Source: Microvirgula aerodenitrificans DSM 15089
Lineage (GTDB): Bacteria; Pseudomonadota; Gammaproteobacteria; Burkholderiales; Aquaspirillaceae
DNA: 64,000 nt
NCBI RefSeq assembly: GCF_000620105.1
Contig: NZ_JHVK01000014.1
Coordinates: 36,450-100,449, forward strand
Direction: 5' to 3'
Shown here: one piece after another, positions 17,603 through 28,382 of the stretch
Position numbering within the stretch: the stretch's first letter is position 1
Layout of the letters: each line of letters begins with the position of its first letter
Notes under the pieces: generated by a model
The model's database searches: none
Told to the model about the DNA's origin: nothing
The model's input: the letters and a program-made list of their open reading frames with translations, nothing else
Program-made: the position numbers and the translations under genes

Positions 17603-18967
17603 ATGACCACCGCACGCCAGCAGGCCGAAACGCTGTTCCACACCGGCAACCAGCAGATGGAGACAGGCGACGATGCCGGGGCCGAGCGCAGCTTTCTGCT
17701 GGCGCTGGCGCAGGACCCCGGGCTGGCCGAGGCGCATGCGAACCTGGCCTATCTGCACGAGCGGGCCGGCGATGCGGCAGCAGCCGAAGCCCGCTACCGG
17801 CGCGCCCTCGCCCTCAGCCCCGACTGCCTGCAGATCGCGCTGAACCTGGGCAGCCTGCTGCTGGACGGCAAGCGCTTTGCCGAGGCGGAAGCCATCGGCC
17901 GGCAGGCGCTGCAGATCGCACCGGGCGAACCGGCGGCGTGGTCGAATCTGGGCGTGCTGCTGGCCTGCATGAAGCGGGAAGACGAGGCCGAGCAGTGCTA
18001 TCGCATCGCACTGGCGCTGGATGACGGCTATGACAAGGCGCGCTTCAACCTCAGCTACATCCTGCTGCGCCAGGGCCGCTTCGACGAGGGCTGGCGCTGT
18101 CTGGAGGCACGCAACTGGTACGAGTACCTGAACCGGCATTTCACCTTCCCGCGCTGGCGCGGCGAAGCACTGACCGGCAAGTCACTGGTCATCACCATCG
18201 AGGCCGGCCACGGCGACATGATCCAGCTCTGCCGCTACGCAGCGGTGCTGAAATCCCGGGGCGCCAGCCGCATCGCCATCATCTGCCACCCCGGCCTGAC
18301 CACTCTGTTCCGCAGCCTGCAGGACGTCGACGCGGTGTTTTCCATCACCGGCGAGCTGCCGAGCAACGGCTGGGACTACTGGTCGCCGCCGCTCAGCCTG
18401 CCGCGGCATTGCCGGACCGACCTGGACAGCATCCCGGCCCGCATTCCGTATCTGGCTGCCGATCCGGCCCGCATCGAAGTCTGGTCACGGCGGCTGTCGA
18501 CCACCGCACGCCGCGTCGGTCTGGTGTGGAAAGGCAGCCCGGGCTTCGAGAACGACGCCGACCGCTCGCTGCCGTCCGTCGCCCTGCTGGCGCCGCTGGC
18601 CTCTGTGCCCGGCATCCAGTTTGTCAGCCTGCAGAAAGGCCGTGGCGAAGACGAGATCGCCGGCGCCCCGCTGCCGCTGCTGCCGCTTGGCGGCGAGCTG
18701 CAGGACTTTGCCGAAACCGCAGCCGTGGTGTCGGCGCTGGACCTGGTGATCAGCGTCGACACCGCCGTCGCCCACCTGGCCGGCGCGCTGGGCAAACCGT
18801 GCTGGCTGCTGTTGCCGGACTACCGCACCGACTGGCGCTGGCTGACCGAACGCACGGACACGCCGTGGTACCCGACCCTGCGCCTGTTCCGCCAGCCGCC
18901 AAGGGGCGGCTGGGAACCGGTGATGGCAAGGGTCGAGCAGGCGCTGCGGGAGTGGGTGGCGGGTTGA
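17603..18967 (+). CDS. TPR-containing glycosyltransferase-like protein (OGT/heptosyltransferase type)
   Basis: A 454-residue protein. Residues 1-170 contain about four TPR units (AHANLAYLHERAGDAAAAEA, ALNLGSLLLDGKRFAEAEA). The rest is a GT-B-type fold with EAGHGDMIQLCRYA, a sequence seen in the SPINDLY/O-GlcNAc-transferase-like proteins of bacteria, and ISVDTAVAHLAGALGKPCW, the nucleotide-sugar or ADP-heptose-binding signature of family GT9 relatives. ATG 17603 was chosen as the point where TPR homology begins; the upstream in-frame extension is low-complexity and AT-rich. Targets are unknown. The product is cytosolic by appearance. A terminator hairpin follows immediately. Confidence 0.8.
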   Translation: MTTARQQAETLFHTGNQQMETGDDAGAERSFLLALAQDPGLAEAHANLAYLHERAGDAAAAEARYRRALALSPDCLQIALNLGSLLLDGKRFAEAEAIGRQALQIAPGEPAAWSNLGVLLACMKREDEAEQCYRIALALDDGYDKARFNLSYILLRQGRFDEGWRCLEARNWYEYLNRHFTFPRWRGEALTGKSLVITIEAGHGDMIQLCRYAAVLKSRGASRIAIICHPGLTTLFRSLQDVDAVFSITGELPSNGWDYWSPPLSLPRHCRTDLDSIPARIPYLAADPARIEVWSRRLSTTARRVGLVWKGSPGFENDADRSLPSVALLAPLASVPGIQFVSLQKGRGEDEIAGAPLPLLPLGGELQDFAETAAVVSALDLVISVDTAVAHLAGALGKPCWLLLPDYRTDWRWLTERTDTPWYPTLRLFRQPPRGGWEPVMARVEQALREWVAG

Positions 18968-18980
18968 GCGCTGAATGGAA

Positions 18981-19002
18981 AAAGAGCGCCGAAGCGCTCT
19001 TT
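18981..19002. terminator. Bidirectional terminator
   Basis: AAAGAGCGC and GCGCTCTTT flank a 4-base loop between the convergent TPR-transferase and CsgG-like genes. The U-rich arm exists on both strands. Confidence 0.75.
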
Positions 19003-19032
19003 CCTGTTCTGCAAGTCCATCCGGCTAGCGGA

Positions 19033-20370
19033 TTACCACTTGTCCTTGTCGCCGGCAAACACGTTTTCGGCCTTGTGCGGCTTCTTCGCGACGGCTTTCT
19101 TCTCCGTGCCGTTACCGGTCCCGGCGGCAGCGGCTGCCTTCGGTTCCGGTGCCAGATCACGCAGTTGCAGCCCGCCGGGCGGGATCTGTTCCAGCGGCAT
19201 GCGCACGTTTTCCAGATGGCCCTGCGACATGGTCGGTGTGACCTTGTCGATCACCACTTCGCAGCAGTCATACTCGGTCCGGCCCAGCGATTGCCCGGTC
19301 TGCGGGTCCTTGATCTCCTGACCCAGCGAGACCAGCGCATAGCGGGCGCCTTCGCGCACCGACTGGCCGCCCTGGCTGAGGATTACCCGGTTGCCTTCGC
19401 GCGAAGCGACGGTAATCGGGAAGGTCCGCACCAGGATGGCGCTGACCACCCGTTCGACCATCTGGCTTTCCATGCTCTGGCGAACCGGATCGGCGCCGCT
19501 GGCATTCAGCCGGCCGACATCGCCCTTCAGCATGCTGGACAGCTGCACCTGACGGCTGGCGACGTTGATCACCCGCTGCGACAGGGCCCAGTTGCCCGAG
19601 TCCTTGCCATAGGAGAACGCGTTCAGCTGACCGGTCCAGACCAGATCGGCGCTGATGGCCTGGCTCATCTTCGAGCGCTCCGCCGACGGCGTCTGCCCGG
19701 AACCGATCATTTCCAGTTCCTGCTGCACGTCGTCGGTCAGATCGCGTTCGAGCACGGTAAAGCGACCGGTATTGGTCAGCGCGTTGAGGATCTGCTGACG
19801 GACTTCACTCGCGACCCTGGCCGACGGCACCGGCTGGCCGGCCACCTGGAACGACGCGCTGTCGACATGCACCGGGCCGACCACGATGCGCAGGCGGTTG
19901 CTGCTGGCCGGCGCGGTGAACTTGGCGATGGTCGCCTCGATCTGCGCGCTGTAGCTCTTGCCCATCAGGCCGGGCTCTTCGAGCTTGACCAGCTTGAAGC
20001 CGGTCACCACGCCGCCGGACTGCTGGCTGACGTACTCGGCGAACGCGTGCGCGCTGAGCTGCTCGGCATCCTTGCCGCTGGCCACGCTGAGCACGGCCTT
20101 GACCTGCTCCGAGCTCATGTCCATCGACACGCCGTTGACCTGGCGGATCGCCAGTTTCAGCGCTTCCTCGACCGCTTCGGCCGGGCTTGCGCCCAGGCCG
20201 GTGGCGGTGGTGGTCACACTGCCCACCTTGCCGGCATCCGGCATCGGCTGCGCCGCGCTGCCCTGGGCAGACGGGGAGGCGGTCGCCTTGTCGGCGGCCT
20301 CCTCTTTCGGCGAGCAGGCCAGCAGACCCAGCATCAGGCTGCTGGCACCGATCACGCGTAGCAATTTCAT
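19033..20370 (-). CDS. CsgG-like outer-membrane lipoprotein
   Basis: A 445-residue lipoprotein (signal peptide, then the lipobox LLAC at about residue 19). Residues about 155-300 match the CsgG/HfaB/LpoB pattern: RIVVGPVHVDSASF, a LTNTGRFTVLERDL block and ADLVWTGQLNAFSY. CsgG makes the secretion pore for curli, while related proteins help outer-membrane or flagellar assembly. A C-terminal Pro/Ala/Lys-rich tail (residues about 405-445) is not in CsgG. It is last of four genes for exported proteins (22157 to 19033, plus 23314), so its role is probably in exporting or assembling their products. No curlin-type repeat gene is present here. Confidence 0.7.
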   Translation of the reverse strand: MKLLRVIGASSLMLGLLACSPKEEAADKATASPSAQGSAAQPMPDAGKVGSVTTTATGLGASPAEAVEEALKLAIRQVNGVSMDMSSEQVKAVLSVASGKDAEQLSAHAFAEYVSQQSGGVVTGFKLVKLEEPGLMGKSYSAQIEATIAKFTAPASSNRLRIVVGPVHVDSASFQVAGQPVPSARVASEVRQQILNALTNTGRFTVLERDLTDDVQQELEMIGSGQTPSAERSKMSQAISADLVWTGQLNAFSYGKDSGNWALSQRVINVASRQVQLSSMLKGDVGRLNASGADPVRQSMESQMVERVVSAILVRTFPITVASREGNRVILSQGGQSVREGARYALVSLGQEIKDPQTGQSLGRTEYDCCEVVIDKVTPTMSQGHLENVRMPLEQIPPGGLQLRDLAPEPKAAAAAGTGNGTEKKAVAKKPHKAENVFAGDKDKW

Positions 20371-20396
20371 TCAGCCTCCCCTGTCAGTCGCAGTGA

Positions 20397-21038
20397 TTAC
20401 AGTGCCTTGGTGGCATCCTTGGGCACCGGGATGTCATTGCTCTTGGCGAAGCTGATAGCCTGGTTCAGGGTGTTGTACAGATTCTTGCTGTTGCCCGGGA
20501 AGCTGGTGATGATGTACGAACCCGAGCTGAGCTTCGGCAGGTCCATCGGCGATGCGCTGCTCAGTGCCGACTTGAAGCCGTCGAACTGCTTGGCCATGCC
20601 GGCATACTTCAGCAGGCCCAGACCCAGCGAGCCCATGCCTTCGGCGTAGGTCTTCTTGGCCTGCGCGTCCAGGGTCACGCCCTGTGCCTGCTGGCCTTCG
20701 CTGATTGCCTTGGCAACCTTGCTCTGCACCGAGTCGGCCTTGGCCAGGTTGTCCTTGGTCGCGCCCGAGGTCAGCGCATCGGCTTCGGCCTTGGCCAGGG
20801 CGGCGGCATCCTTCGCACCGAGTGCCAGGGCCATCTTCGACTGGGCCATCAGCACTTCCTTGTTGGCGGCAACGTACAGCTCGACCAGCTTGGTCTGCTG
20901 GCCGATCAGGTCGCCACCGCTGCTGCTGCTGCTGCCGCCGAGGCTGGCAGCGCCCTTGACGGCGTCGAACATGCCGGCGTGGCTGAGCGGGGCCAGGGCG
21001 GCAGCGGCCACGGCGAGGACGATAAGGGATTTGCGCAT
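20397..21038 (-). CDS. Exported Ala/Ser-rich protein of unknown function
   Basis: A 213-residue protein with a signal peptide (MRKSLIVLAVAAAALAPLSHA). It has a Ser/Gly-rich linker (GGSSSSSGG) followed by helices rich in Ala and Lys (LAKADSVQSKVAKAISEG) and a C-terminal YIITSFPGNSKNLYNTLNQA segment. It sits between the CsgG-like lipoprotein and the LPP20-like gene in one minus-strand set, and by analogy may be a periplasmic helper of that export apparatus. Function unknown. Confidence 0.7.
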   Translation of the reverse strand: MRKSLIVLAVAAAALAPLSHAGMFDAVKGAASLGGSSSSSGGDLIGQQTKLVELYVAANKEVLMAQSKMALALGAKDAAALAKAEADALTSGATKDNLAKADSVQSKVAKAISEGQQAQGVTLDAQAKKTYAEGMGSLGLGLLKYAGMAKQFDGFKSALSSASPMDLPKLSSGSYIITSFPGNSKNLYNTLNQAISFAKSNDIPVPKDATKAL

Positions 21039-21092
21039 GATCGAATCACTCCTGAGTAAGGTCGGGTAAAACTATTTGATGAATTCGGTGTT

Positions 21093-22157
21093 TCAGCGGA
21101 GACCGGCGTTGGTCATCTGGCTCAGCAGCTCGCGCGCCACGGTATCGGCGGCTTTTTTCAGCGCGTTGACCTGGGCTTCTTCCTCGGTCGGGCCGAGGCC
21201 GGCGACCTGGATCGGGCCGACTTCGGCGCGGGTTTCCGGGATGGTGTCGCTGGCGTCCAGCAGCTTGCCGGTGGCAGCGACCGACACCCGGTACATGCCG
21301 GTGGCCGGATCGGTGTCGGGCAGGCGCACGTCCAGCGTGCCGTAGGCGATGTACGGCACCTGGGCGTTCTGCAGGCCGGCGGCCACGTCACGTTCGGTCT
21401 GCGGTTGCAGGTCGTTGCCGGACTTGAAGTCGGTTTCGACTGCCTTGATCTTCAGCTTGCCCTTGCTGTACGGCTCCAGGTAGGCAGCGTCGACCACCTT
21501 GTAGCCGGCACCGGCGAACACGCCGTTGAACACGCTTTTCAGATAGTTGCTCGGGAAGATCGCGTAGGTCTTTCTGGTTGCCTTGCGCGTGGTGCTGCCG
21601 CCGGTTTCCACCGAGGCCCGGTACTGGGCCGAATTGCGGGTGGCGCGACCCTGTTCCTTGATCTCGGCGGTCGCGTATTCACGGTTGGCGAAGCTCTGCG
21701 CGGTATCGGTCTGACGCGACACGAAGATGAAGGTCAGCTTGGACTTCTGCCCGCCGCCGTTCTGCGCCACGGCCGAGCCGGCCTTCACTGCATTGTTCAG
21801 TTGCGACACATTCAGCGTGGCGCGCACGGTCACGGTGTACTGGCCCATGTCCGGACGGTCTTCCTCGCTGAGGATGGCGGTTTCCAACACATAGCGTTCC
21901 GGATCGGCCTGCACCTTGTCGCGGATGGCGTCCAGGTTCTGCGACTGGGCGTCGCCGGCTTCGGCGTAGTACTTCTCCACCGCCCGCAGCTGGGCCTGCA
22001 GCACTGCGCGGGCCTTGACCTCGGGGGTGACCTTGCGGCCGAACAGCGAGCTTTCGTATTTGACAGTGGCCTGGCCCTTGGCCGTCGCCGTGGCCGCCAT
22101 GGCCTGGATTCCGGTCAGCAACATCAGGCTGACGAGAAGGAAACGAATCATTTGCAT
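21093..22157 (-). CDS. Exported protein related to LPP20/FlgT-type factors
   Basis: A 354-residue protein with a signal peptide (cleavage after GIQAMA). The first 120 residues have the pattern seen in flagellar/LPP20 lipoprotein-like families: VKARAVLQAQLRAVEKYYAEAG followed by YTVTVRATLN. The C-terminal part contains VAAGLQNAQVPYIAYGTLDV and GLGPTEEEAQVNALKKAA, typical of proteins that use pairs of alpha-beta modules. Ten bases overlap with the preceding gene at 22148. Inferred to act with the CsgG-like lipoprotein; no direct evidence. Confidence 0.65.
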   Translation of the reverse strand: MQMIRFLLVSLMLLTGIQAMAATATAKGQATVKYESSLFGRKVTPEVKARAVLQAQLRAVEKYYAEAGDAQSQNLDAIRDKVQADPERYVLETAILSEEDRPDMGQYTVTVRATLNVSQLNNAVKAGSAVAQNGGGQKSKLTFIFVSRQTDTAQSFANREYATAEIKEQGRATRNSAQYRASVETGGSTTRKATRKTYAIFPSNYLKSVFNGVFAGAGYKVVDAAYLEPYSKGKLKIKAVETDFKSGNDLQPQTERDVAAGLQNAQVPYIAYGTLDVRLPDTDPATGMYRVSVAATGKLLDASDTIPETRAEVGPIQVAGLGPTEEEAQVNALKKAADTVARELLSQMTNAGLR

Positions 22158-23314
22158 GATTTCAGAAGCTCCTGGGTCGAAGTGATCTGTTTATTGATGC
22201 CCGAGGTGTCGGTCGCCGAGCTCAGCCAGTCGGTCCTGTTGCCGGCCAGGTTGTCGGAAAGCTTGGCGAACAGCCCCTTGATGGCATCGTGGTAGGCGGG
22301 GAAGTCGTCGACGCTGCTCTGTGTCACCGGCACCAGCTTGACTTCACCGTTCTTGAAATCGGCGTTCAGGTAATGCTTGCCGGATACCGGCTCCTGGATG
22401 TCGACATGGGCGTAGGCGCCATAGATGTAGCTGGCGCCGGCAGCGGATTCGCCGCTCTTGATCTTGCGGAAGCGCGGCACGTCCAGCGCGATGGTGTAAT
22501 CGGCCTCGGGCAGCTTGAGCATGAACACCTCGCCGTCGGAGATGCGCATCGACATCACGTTGCCGATTGCATAACCCTTCGAGTACGGCAGCAGTGGCAC
22601 GCCGGTCTTGCTCGACAGGTTTTCCGCAAACAGATCGGCCAGCCAGGTCTCGGCGGCGCCAGGGTTGCGGGTCAGCATCTCGGGCAGCACGGCGCGCGCC
22701 TCGTCCGACAGCTTGACCTGGCCAACCTGCAGATAGCGCGGCACATGCTCGGGAATGGTGGCCGCGCCGACAATGTCGACAAAGCGGTTCAGGATGCCCG
22801 GCTTGCCCTGGTCGCCGTAGTACAGCGTGCTGAAGCGCGCCTGCATTTCGGCATTGCCCGGCATGTGGTCGATCACGTCGAGGTGGGTGAAACTGAACGG
22901 ATAGGCGCGCAGCACCGACATGGTCTTGAAGTCGAAGAACATCGCCTGGGCGCGAACCTGGGTCAGCAGTTTCGCCACTGAGCCGAAGCGTTCCGCCGAT
23001 ACCGTTTCCCCGGTGATCAGCAGTGCGACGACGATGGCCTGATCCTGGCCTTTCAGCGAGGTCAGGCCGGTCTGGTTCAGTTCAAAGTGCGCCGGCTTGC
23101 TGCTGGCCAGCGCCGACGACAATTGCGCGTTCAGCGTCAGGCCGGCAGCCGTCCGGGATTTCTCCAGCTTCAGGCTGTGCGGAAAGCGCTGCGGAATGGA
23201 TTTGCTGTCGCCGGAATAGGCAATGCCGGCAAAGGTGACAGTAGCGGCGGAGGCTGTGGTGGCCAGACAGAGCAGGACCACGACCGAGCAACTCGACAGG
23301 ATTTTCTTGATCAC
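22148..23314 (-). CDS. Exported protein of unknown function, first gene of the CsgG-like set
   Basis: A 388-residue exported protein (signal peptide ending SASA). The body starts FAGIAYSGDSKSIPQRFPHS and contains AEMQARFSTLYYGDQGKPG and PLLPYSKGYAIGNVMSMRIS. No domain recognised. As the first gene of the four-gene set, it is probably expressed from a promoter in the 23315-23560 gap and shares the fate of the CsgG-like secretion set. Confidence 0.65.
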   Translation of the reverse strand: MIKKILSSCSVVVLLCLATTASAATVTFAGIAYSGDSKSIPQRFPHSLKLEKSRTAAGLTLNAQLSSALASSKPAHFELNQTGLTSLKGQDQAIVVALLITGETVSAERFGSVAKLLTQVRAQAMFFDFKTMSVLRAYPFSFTHLDVIDHMPGNAEMQARFSTLYYGDQGKPGILNRFVDIVGAATIPEHVPRYLQVGQVKLSDEARAVLPEMLTRNPGAAETWLADLFAENLSSKTGVPLLPYSKGYAIGNVMSMRISDGEVFMLKLPEADYTIALDVPRFRKIKSGESAAGASYIYGAYAHVDIQEPVSGKHYLNADFKNGEVKLVPVTQSSVDDFPAYHDAIKGLFAKLSDNLAGNRTDWLSSATDTSGINKQITSTQELLKSCK

Positions 23315-23560
23315 GGAATGGGAACCCAGGTGGCGATACCGGACACGCAGTCCGGAACCCCGGGCTGTTGCCGGTCGACGTCAGTGACATCAGATCAGCA
23401 ACAATGACAATATGCTGAAACGGCTATTGTTAATTTTCCAGCGCGATAATGTACATGAATGTCATGATTTTCGCCCGGATTTTTATCGCAATTGAATGAT
23501 GTCCAGCATGGCCCCCGCCTGCGCAGCCTCTGCGACGCGGGCGGGGGGTGCAGCCCGGAT

Positions 23561-26500
23561 TCACTGGCTGATGCTGAGGGTCGACACGCCGACGCCATTG
23601 CCCTTGCCGATGCGGATCTGCACCGGAATGCGTTCCTTCATCGCCTCGACATGGCTGATGACGCCGATCATCTTGCCGCTCGCATTCAGGCTGTCGAGCG
23701 CATCCAGCGCGATCTCCAGCGTCTCGCCATCCAGCGTGCCGAAGCCCTCGTCGAGGAACAGCGAATCGATCGAGGTCTTGTGGCTGACCAGATCGGACAG
23801 CGCCAGCGCCAGCGCCAGGCTGACCAGAAAACTCTCGCCACCGGACAGCGTGCGCGTATCGCGGGCCACATCGCCCTGCCAGGTATCGACTATCTCCAGC
23901 TCCAGCTCGCCACCGTGCCGGCGCCGCAGCTGGTAGCGACCGTGCAGCCGCAACAGTTGCCGGTTGGCCAGATGAACCAGATGATCCAGCGTCAGCCCCT
24001 GGGCAAACTTGCGGTACTTGTCGCCGCGGGCCGAGCCGATCAGGCCATCCAGTCGCTGCCACAGGTCGACGTCGTCGGCCTGGGCGTCGATCTGCGCCAG
24101 CAGCGCCTGCTGACTGGCCCGGCGTTCGTCGTCTGCCGCCAGCAGTGCGCGAATCTCCCCCTGCCGCTGCGCGACGGCGCGGCGCTGTTCGGCCAGCGTG
24201 GCCAGTTGCTGTTCCAGCGCCTCGCGGGTCAGTGCCGTAGGCGGCGCGGCGTTCAGCGCATCGAGCGCCTGCTGTGCGGCCTGCAGCAGGGTGTCGGCTT
24301 CCAGCCGCTCCTGCTCCAGCCGCGACTTGATGTCCTGCAGGCGCTGGCGCTGGTCATCGTCCAGCAGCGCCGCGCGGAAGGCGGCGGCATCGTCGAACGG
24401 GCTGGCCGCCAGCGCCAGTCGCCAGCCGGTATCGGCGCCGGCGACCTGCCGCTGGTGGGCAATCAGGTCGGCGTCCAGTTGCTGCTGCCGGCCATGCAAT
24501 TGCGCCAGCGTCTGCTGTGCGTCGTCGATACCGGCCACGCAGCGGGCCAGATCGGCAGCCGGATCGGCCACCTCAGGCAGCGGGACGGCCTCCCCCATGC
24601 CGAGGGCGTGCCAGCGCTGCTGCCAGTCCTGCGCCTGCCGGGCAGCGGCCTCCGCCAGCGGCTGTTGCCGCAACAGCGCGTCTTTCAGCACCTGCAGGCG
24701 TTCCTGCCCCTGCTGCCACTGCGCCCATTCGGCCTCGCGACCGGCCAGCCATGCCGCACTGTCGGCCGGTAGCGCGTGGCCGAAGCCGGCCAGCGTTTCC
24801 GCCAGTGCAGCCTGCTGGGCCTCCGCTTCCTGACGGCACCCGGCCAGTTGTTGCCGCAATTCGTCATCCTGCTTGTCACCGGCGGCCAGCGCCTGCTGCG
24901 ACAGTGCCAACTGCTGCTGCAAGCCGGCCAGTGCCTGCGCCTGGCGATGACAGTCCTGGCGGGCGGCGGTCAGGGCAGCTTCGGCACGGTCGAGTTCGCT
25001 GACAGCGGCGGCAGCGGCAGTCAGCGCGTCCTGCTGCCGCTGGCTGCGGGCCTGCAGCGCGGCCGCATCCAGCCAGTCGTCGTCGCCCAGTTCCCATGCC
25101 GCGGCAGCGGCCTGCCAGCCGGCGGCCAGCGCATCGGCATCACGCACGGCCTGTGCCTGCTGGATCTCCAGCTGTTCCAGCTGTGTCGCCAGCCGGCTGA
25201 TGCGTCCGGTCAGCGCCTGCCCGCGTTCGCGCAGCGCTTCCAGTTCGGTGCGCTTCTGCGCCAGAGTCAGCCGGGTCTGCGACGGATCGATGGCGTGATA
25301 GGCGGCAATGGACGGGTGTTCATGCGCCCCGCACAGCGGGCAGGCGTCCCCGGGACGCAGGCCGGTACGCAGCACTTCCAGACTCTGGATGCGCTGCTCC
25401 TGCTCCAGCAGCGCTTCCTTGTCCGTGATCTGCTCCTGCACATTCTTGTACGCCAGCCGCAGCGCGCGGCGTTCGTCGTCGAGCTGCCGGTGTTCCTGCT
25501 GCAGTTGCGTCTGCTGCTCCTGCCATTGCCGTTGCTGCGCGGCCAGCTTGCGCCGCTGTGCCGCAGTGGCTGTCAGCTGTTCGAGCGCATGCACACCCTG
25601 CTGCTGCCGCTGCCAGTCGGCACGCAGCATGGCGGCATCCTTGCCGGCCAGTACGGCAAGGCGATGCGCCCCGGCCCGGGTGTCGGCATCGCGGGCAGCC
25701 GTCAGCGCCAGACCGGCCTGCGCACATTGCGCCTGCTGGCGCTCAATGTCCTGCGCCAGCGCCTGCTGCCGCGCAGCCAGTTCGTCCCGTGCGGTCTGCA
25801 GCCGGTCATGTTCCGTCTGCAGCCGGGCCAGCGCGGCGAACTGACCGCGCCAGCCGCCCAGTTGCTCGCCCAGCCGCGCATGCTGCGGATGGGCGGCCAG
25901 CGTCAGCTCCAGCGCCTGCCGCTGCTGCGTGATGGTCTCCAGCCGCTCGCGTTCGGCAGCGGCGAGCTGCGCTGCCCGCGACCGCGCCCGGCCATGCAGG
26001 TCGAGCCGTTGCCGTTCGCTGTCCTCACGCTGGCCGGCCAGGGCCGCCAGATCATCGCGGGTACGCTGCCGCGCGGCTTCGGCCTGGGCCAGCGCGGCCG
26101 CCAGCGGCCGCAACGCGTCGGCCGGCCCGGCTGCCGCCAGTCGTGCCAGGTCGGCGCCGGCGTCACGCCAGGCAGCTTCCGCAGCCTGACGACGCGCGGC
26201 AGCGGCATCCCGGGTCTGTTCGGCCTGGACCAGGTCGGCGCACCATTGCCAGTGCGCCTGCACCGTCGCCGCTTCGGCCGCCAGCACCGTGTCACGTTCG
26301 CCCAGCGCTGCGGTTTCGGCCTGCAGCGCGGCGCGGGCCTCGTCACCGAGCAGGTCGACACCGTCGGCGCGCGCACGCAGCTGCTCCAGCGCCAGCCGGG
26401 CGTCACGGGTCCGCTCGAACACCCGCTGCGAAATCTGCCCGTAGATGTCGGTGCCGGTCAGTTCTTCCAGCAGCTCGGCGCGTTCGTTGGCACTGGCGTT

Positions 26501-26983
26501 CAGAAACGCGGCAAAGCCGCCCTGCGCCAGCAACATCGATTTGGTGAAGCGGCCGAAGTCCAGTCCGGTAATGGCTTCGATCCGCTTGAGCTTGTCATTG
26601 ATATGCGTGGTCAGGATGGTGCCGTCGCCATCGGCCAGCTCCACCCGTGGCGACTGCAGCGCCCCGTCGGCGCGGTCGCGCGAGCGGCGCTGGCTCCAGA
26701 ATGCGCGATAGCGGGCACCCTTGACCTCGAATTCGACCTCGGCCAGGCAGTCGGCGGTATGCCGGGTCATCAGTTCATTGCTGCCGGCCGACACGGTGTC
26801 GAGACGCGGGGTCTTGTGATACAGCGCCAGGCACAGCGCATCGAGCAGTGTGGTCTTGCCGGCGCCGGTCGGTCCGGTAATGGCGAACAGGCCGTTGTCG
26901 CGGAACGGCTCGGCACTGAAGTCGATAAACCATTCGCCCTTCAGCGAGTTCAGGTTCTTCAGCCGCAGGGTCAGGATCTTCAT
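23561..26983 (-). CDS. sbcC: SbcC, ATPase subunit of the SbcCD nuclease
   Basis: A 1140-residue SMC-like ATPase that works with SbcD to cut hairpins and other DNA ends. It has an N-terminal Walker A ([14 protein letters not shown], about residue 38), two long Gln/Ala-rich coiled coils, a zinc-hook (CPLC, about residue 547, with HEHP), then the signature motif [14 protein letters not shown] and Walker B ([11 protein letters not shown]) near the C-terminus. Length agrees with the family. The start overlaps the sbcD stop (ATGA). Housekeeping DNA repair and not part of the neighbouring secretion set. Confidence 0.95.
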   Translation of the reverse strand: MKILTLRLKNLNSLKGEWFIDFSAEPFRDNGLFAITGPTGAGKTTLLDALCLALYHKTPRLDTVSAGSNELMTRHTADCLAEVEFEVKGARYRAFWSQRRSRDRADGALQSPRVELADGDGTILTTHINDKLKRIEAITGLDFGRFTKSMLLAQGGFAAFLNASANERAELLEELTGTDIYGQISQRVFERTRDARLALEQLRARADGVDLLGDEARAALQAETAALGERDTVLAAEAATVQAHWQWCADLVQAEQTRDAAAARRQAAEAAWRDAGADLARLAAAGPADALRPLAAALAQAEAARQRTRDDLAALAGQREDSERQRLDLHGRARSRAAQLAAAERERLETITQQRQALELTLAAHPQHARLGEQLGGWRGQFAALARLQTEHDRLQTARDELAARQQALAQDIERQQAQCAQAGLALTAARDADTRAGAHRLAVLAGKDAAMLRADWQRQQQGVHALEQLTATAAQRRKLAAQQRQWQEQQTQLQQEHRQLDDERRALRLAYKNVQEQITDKEALLEQEQRIQSLEVLRTGLRPGDACPLCGAHEHPSIAAYHAIDPSQTRLTLAQKRTELEALRERGQALTGRISRLATQLEQLEIQQAQAVRDADALAAGWQAAAAAWELGDDDWLDAAALQARSQRQQDALTAAAAAVSELDRAEAALTAARQDCHRQAQALAGLQQQLALSQQALAAGDKQDDELRQQLAGCRQEAEAQQAALAETLAGFGHALPADSAAWLAGREAEWAQWQQGQERLQVLKDALLRQQPLAEAAARQAQDWQQRWHALGMGEAVPLPEVADPAADLARCVAGIDDAQQTLAQLHGRQQQLDADLIAHQRQVAGADTGWRLALAASPFDDAAAFRAALLDDDQRQRLQDIKSRLEQERLEADTLLQAAQQALDALNAAPPTALTREALEQQLATLAEQRRAVAQRQGEIRALLAADDERRASQQALLAQIDAQADDVDLWQRLDGLIGSARGDKYRKFAQGLTLDHLVHLANRQLLRLHGRYQLRRRHGGELELEIVDTWQGDVARDTRTLSGGESFLVSLALALALSDLVSHKTSIDSLFLDEGFGTLDGETLEIALDALDSLNASGKMIGVISHVEAMKERIPVQIRIGKGNGVGVSTLSISQ

Positions 26984-28200
26984 GCGGCATCCTCCTGCAG
27001 CCCGGCGACGATCTCGCGGTAGCGCCGCTCAAGCCGGGTTTTCAGTTCATCACTCAGGGTTTCGCCCTGCAGCCGGCGGGCGAACACGTCGTCCGGCGTC
27101 AGTTCGTCCAGGGTTTCGCTGGCTTCGCCGGTCAGCGCGACGGCGGCGCGGTCGCGGTCGCGACGGATGCGCAGCACCTCGACCGGCAGGCCATCGGTCA
27201 GCGCGTCGATGCGGGTCTGCAGGTCGGACAGATAGTCGTCCTCCCGCACCCGGACTTCCAGCCAGACCGGCCGTTCGGCGTCGCCGTGAGTCGCCGCGTC
27301 GCGGATGGCGTCACCGAGTTCGGCCAGCGAACCGGCCACGCTGAGCAGGGCCTGGAAGCGCGGCACCGGCAGCGGCGTCACCACGCGCAGGCCACTGCTG
27401 TCCAGTTCGACCAGCAGCACTTCCTTGCCCTGCCCGGCCTCGTCGAAGCCGAGCGGAATCGGCGAACCGCTGTAGCGGATATGCTCCAGCCCGCCGACTT
27501 TCTGCGGCCGGTGGATATGGCCGAGGGCAATGTAGTCGGCCGGCGGAAACGCGCTGGTCGGGAAGGCATCCAGCGAACCGACGTAGATTTCCCGTACCGA
27601 CTCGCTGGCGCTGGCGCCGACCGTGGTCAGGTGGCCGGTAGCGATGATCGGCAGGGCATCGCCGCGCGCCTCGCGCAGCCGGCAGGCCTGCGCATGCAGT
27701 GCATGGTAGTGGCGGCGGATGGCATCCTGCAGCGACAGCTGCTTGTCTTCGGCACTCTGCCCGGCCTGGCTTTGCAGCACGTCGCGCGGGCGAATGAACG
27801 GCACCGCGCACAGCAGCGCCCCCGCCTCGCCATTGCGCTGCGGCAGCAGCAGCACCTGGGCTTCCGGCAGCCCGCCGGCACAGGGGATTACGTGGGCATT
27901 CAGCCGCGCCAGCAAGGTCCGGCTCTCGCTCAGCGTCGCCACCGAATCGTGGTTCCCGCCCAGCAGCACCAGCTGCGCGCCGGTTGCCGACAATTCGACC
28001 ACAAAGTGGTTGTACAGCTCGCGTGCATAGCTTGGCGGCGCGCCGGTATCGAACAGGTCGCCGGCCACGATGACGGCATCAACCTGCTGCGCATCGACCT
28101 GGCCAATCAGCCAGTCGATAAAAGCCAGATGCTCGGCCTGGCGTGTCTTGCCCATGAAGTGCTGGCCAAGGTGCCAGTCGGAAGTGTGAAGAATTTTCAT
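26980..28200 (-). CDS. sbcD: SbcD, nuclease subunit of SbcCD
   Basis: A 406-residue calcineurin-like phosphoesterase with the metal motifs [11 protein letters not shown] at the start, [18 protein letters not shown] and [11 protein letters not shown]. Together with SbcC it makes a Mn-dependent exonuclease and hairpin endonuclease. ATG 28200 begins directly at the phosphoesterase motif; an upstream in-frame ATG adds 13 non-conserved residues. The gene heads the sbcDC pair and diverges from the TonB receptor gene. Confidence 0.95.
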   Translation of the reverse strand: MKILHTSDWHLGQHFMGKTRQAEHLAFIDWLIGQVDAQQVDAVIVAGDLFDTGAPPSYARELYNHFVVELSATGAQLVLLGGNHDSVATLSESRTLLARLNAHVIPCAGGLPEAQVLLLPQRNGEAGALLCAVPFIRPRDVLQSQAGQSAEDKQLSLQDAIRRHYHALHAQACRLREARGDALPIIATGHLTTVGASASESVREIYVGSLDAFPTSAFPPADYIALGHIHRPQKVGGLEHIRYSGSPIPLGFDEAGQGKEVLLVELDSSGLRVVTPLPVPRFQALLSVAGSLAELGDAIRDAATHGDAERPVWLEVRVREDDYLSDLQTRIDALTDGLPVEVLRIRRDRDRAAVALTGEASETLDELTPDDVFARRLQGETLSDELKTRLERRYREIVAGLQEDAA

Positions 28201-28382
28201 GTCAGCCTGAAAAAATACTGTCTCGCGGCAGGTCGGCAAAAACGTGACAAATCAATATGACCGTCGACCAAAAAATCAATTGCTTATATCCTGTCGCCGG
28301 CCACGGCAGGCCGGCATTATCCGCTGTATCGCCAATGCCATGTACCGGTACGTGCCGACCCCCACCAGAATTGACGAATCGC

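Noticed and set aside
23495..23545. GC-rich hairpin as terminator of sbcC
   Set aside because: Pairs imperfectly and no T-run follows on the minus strand.
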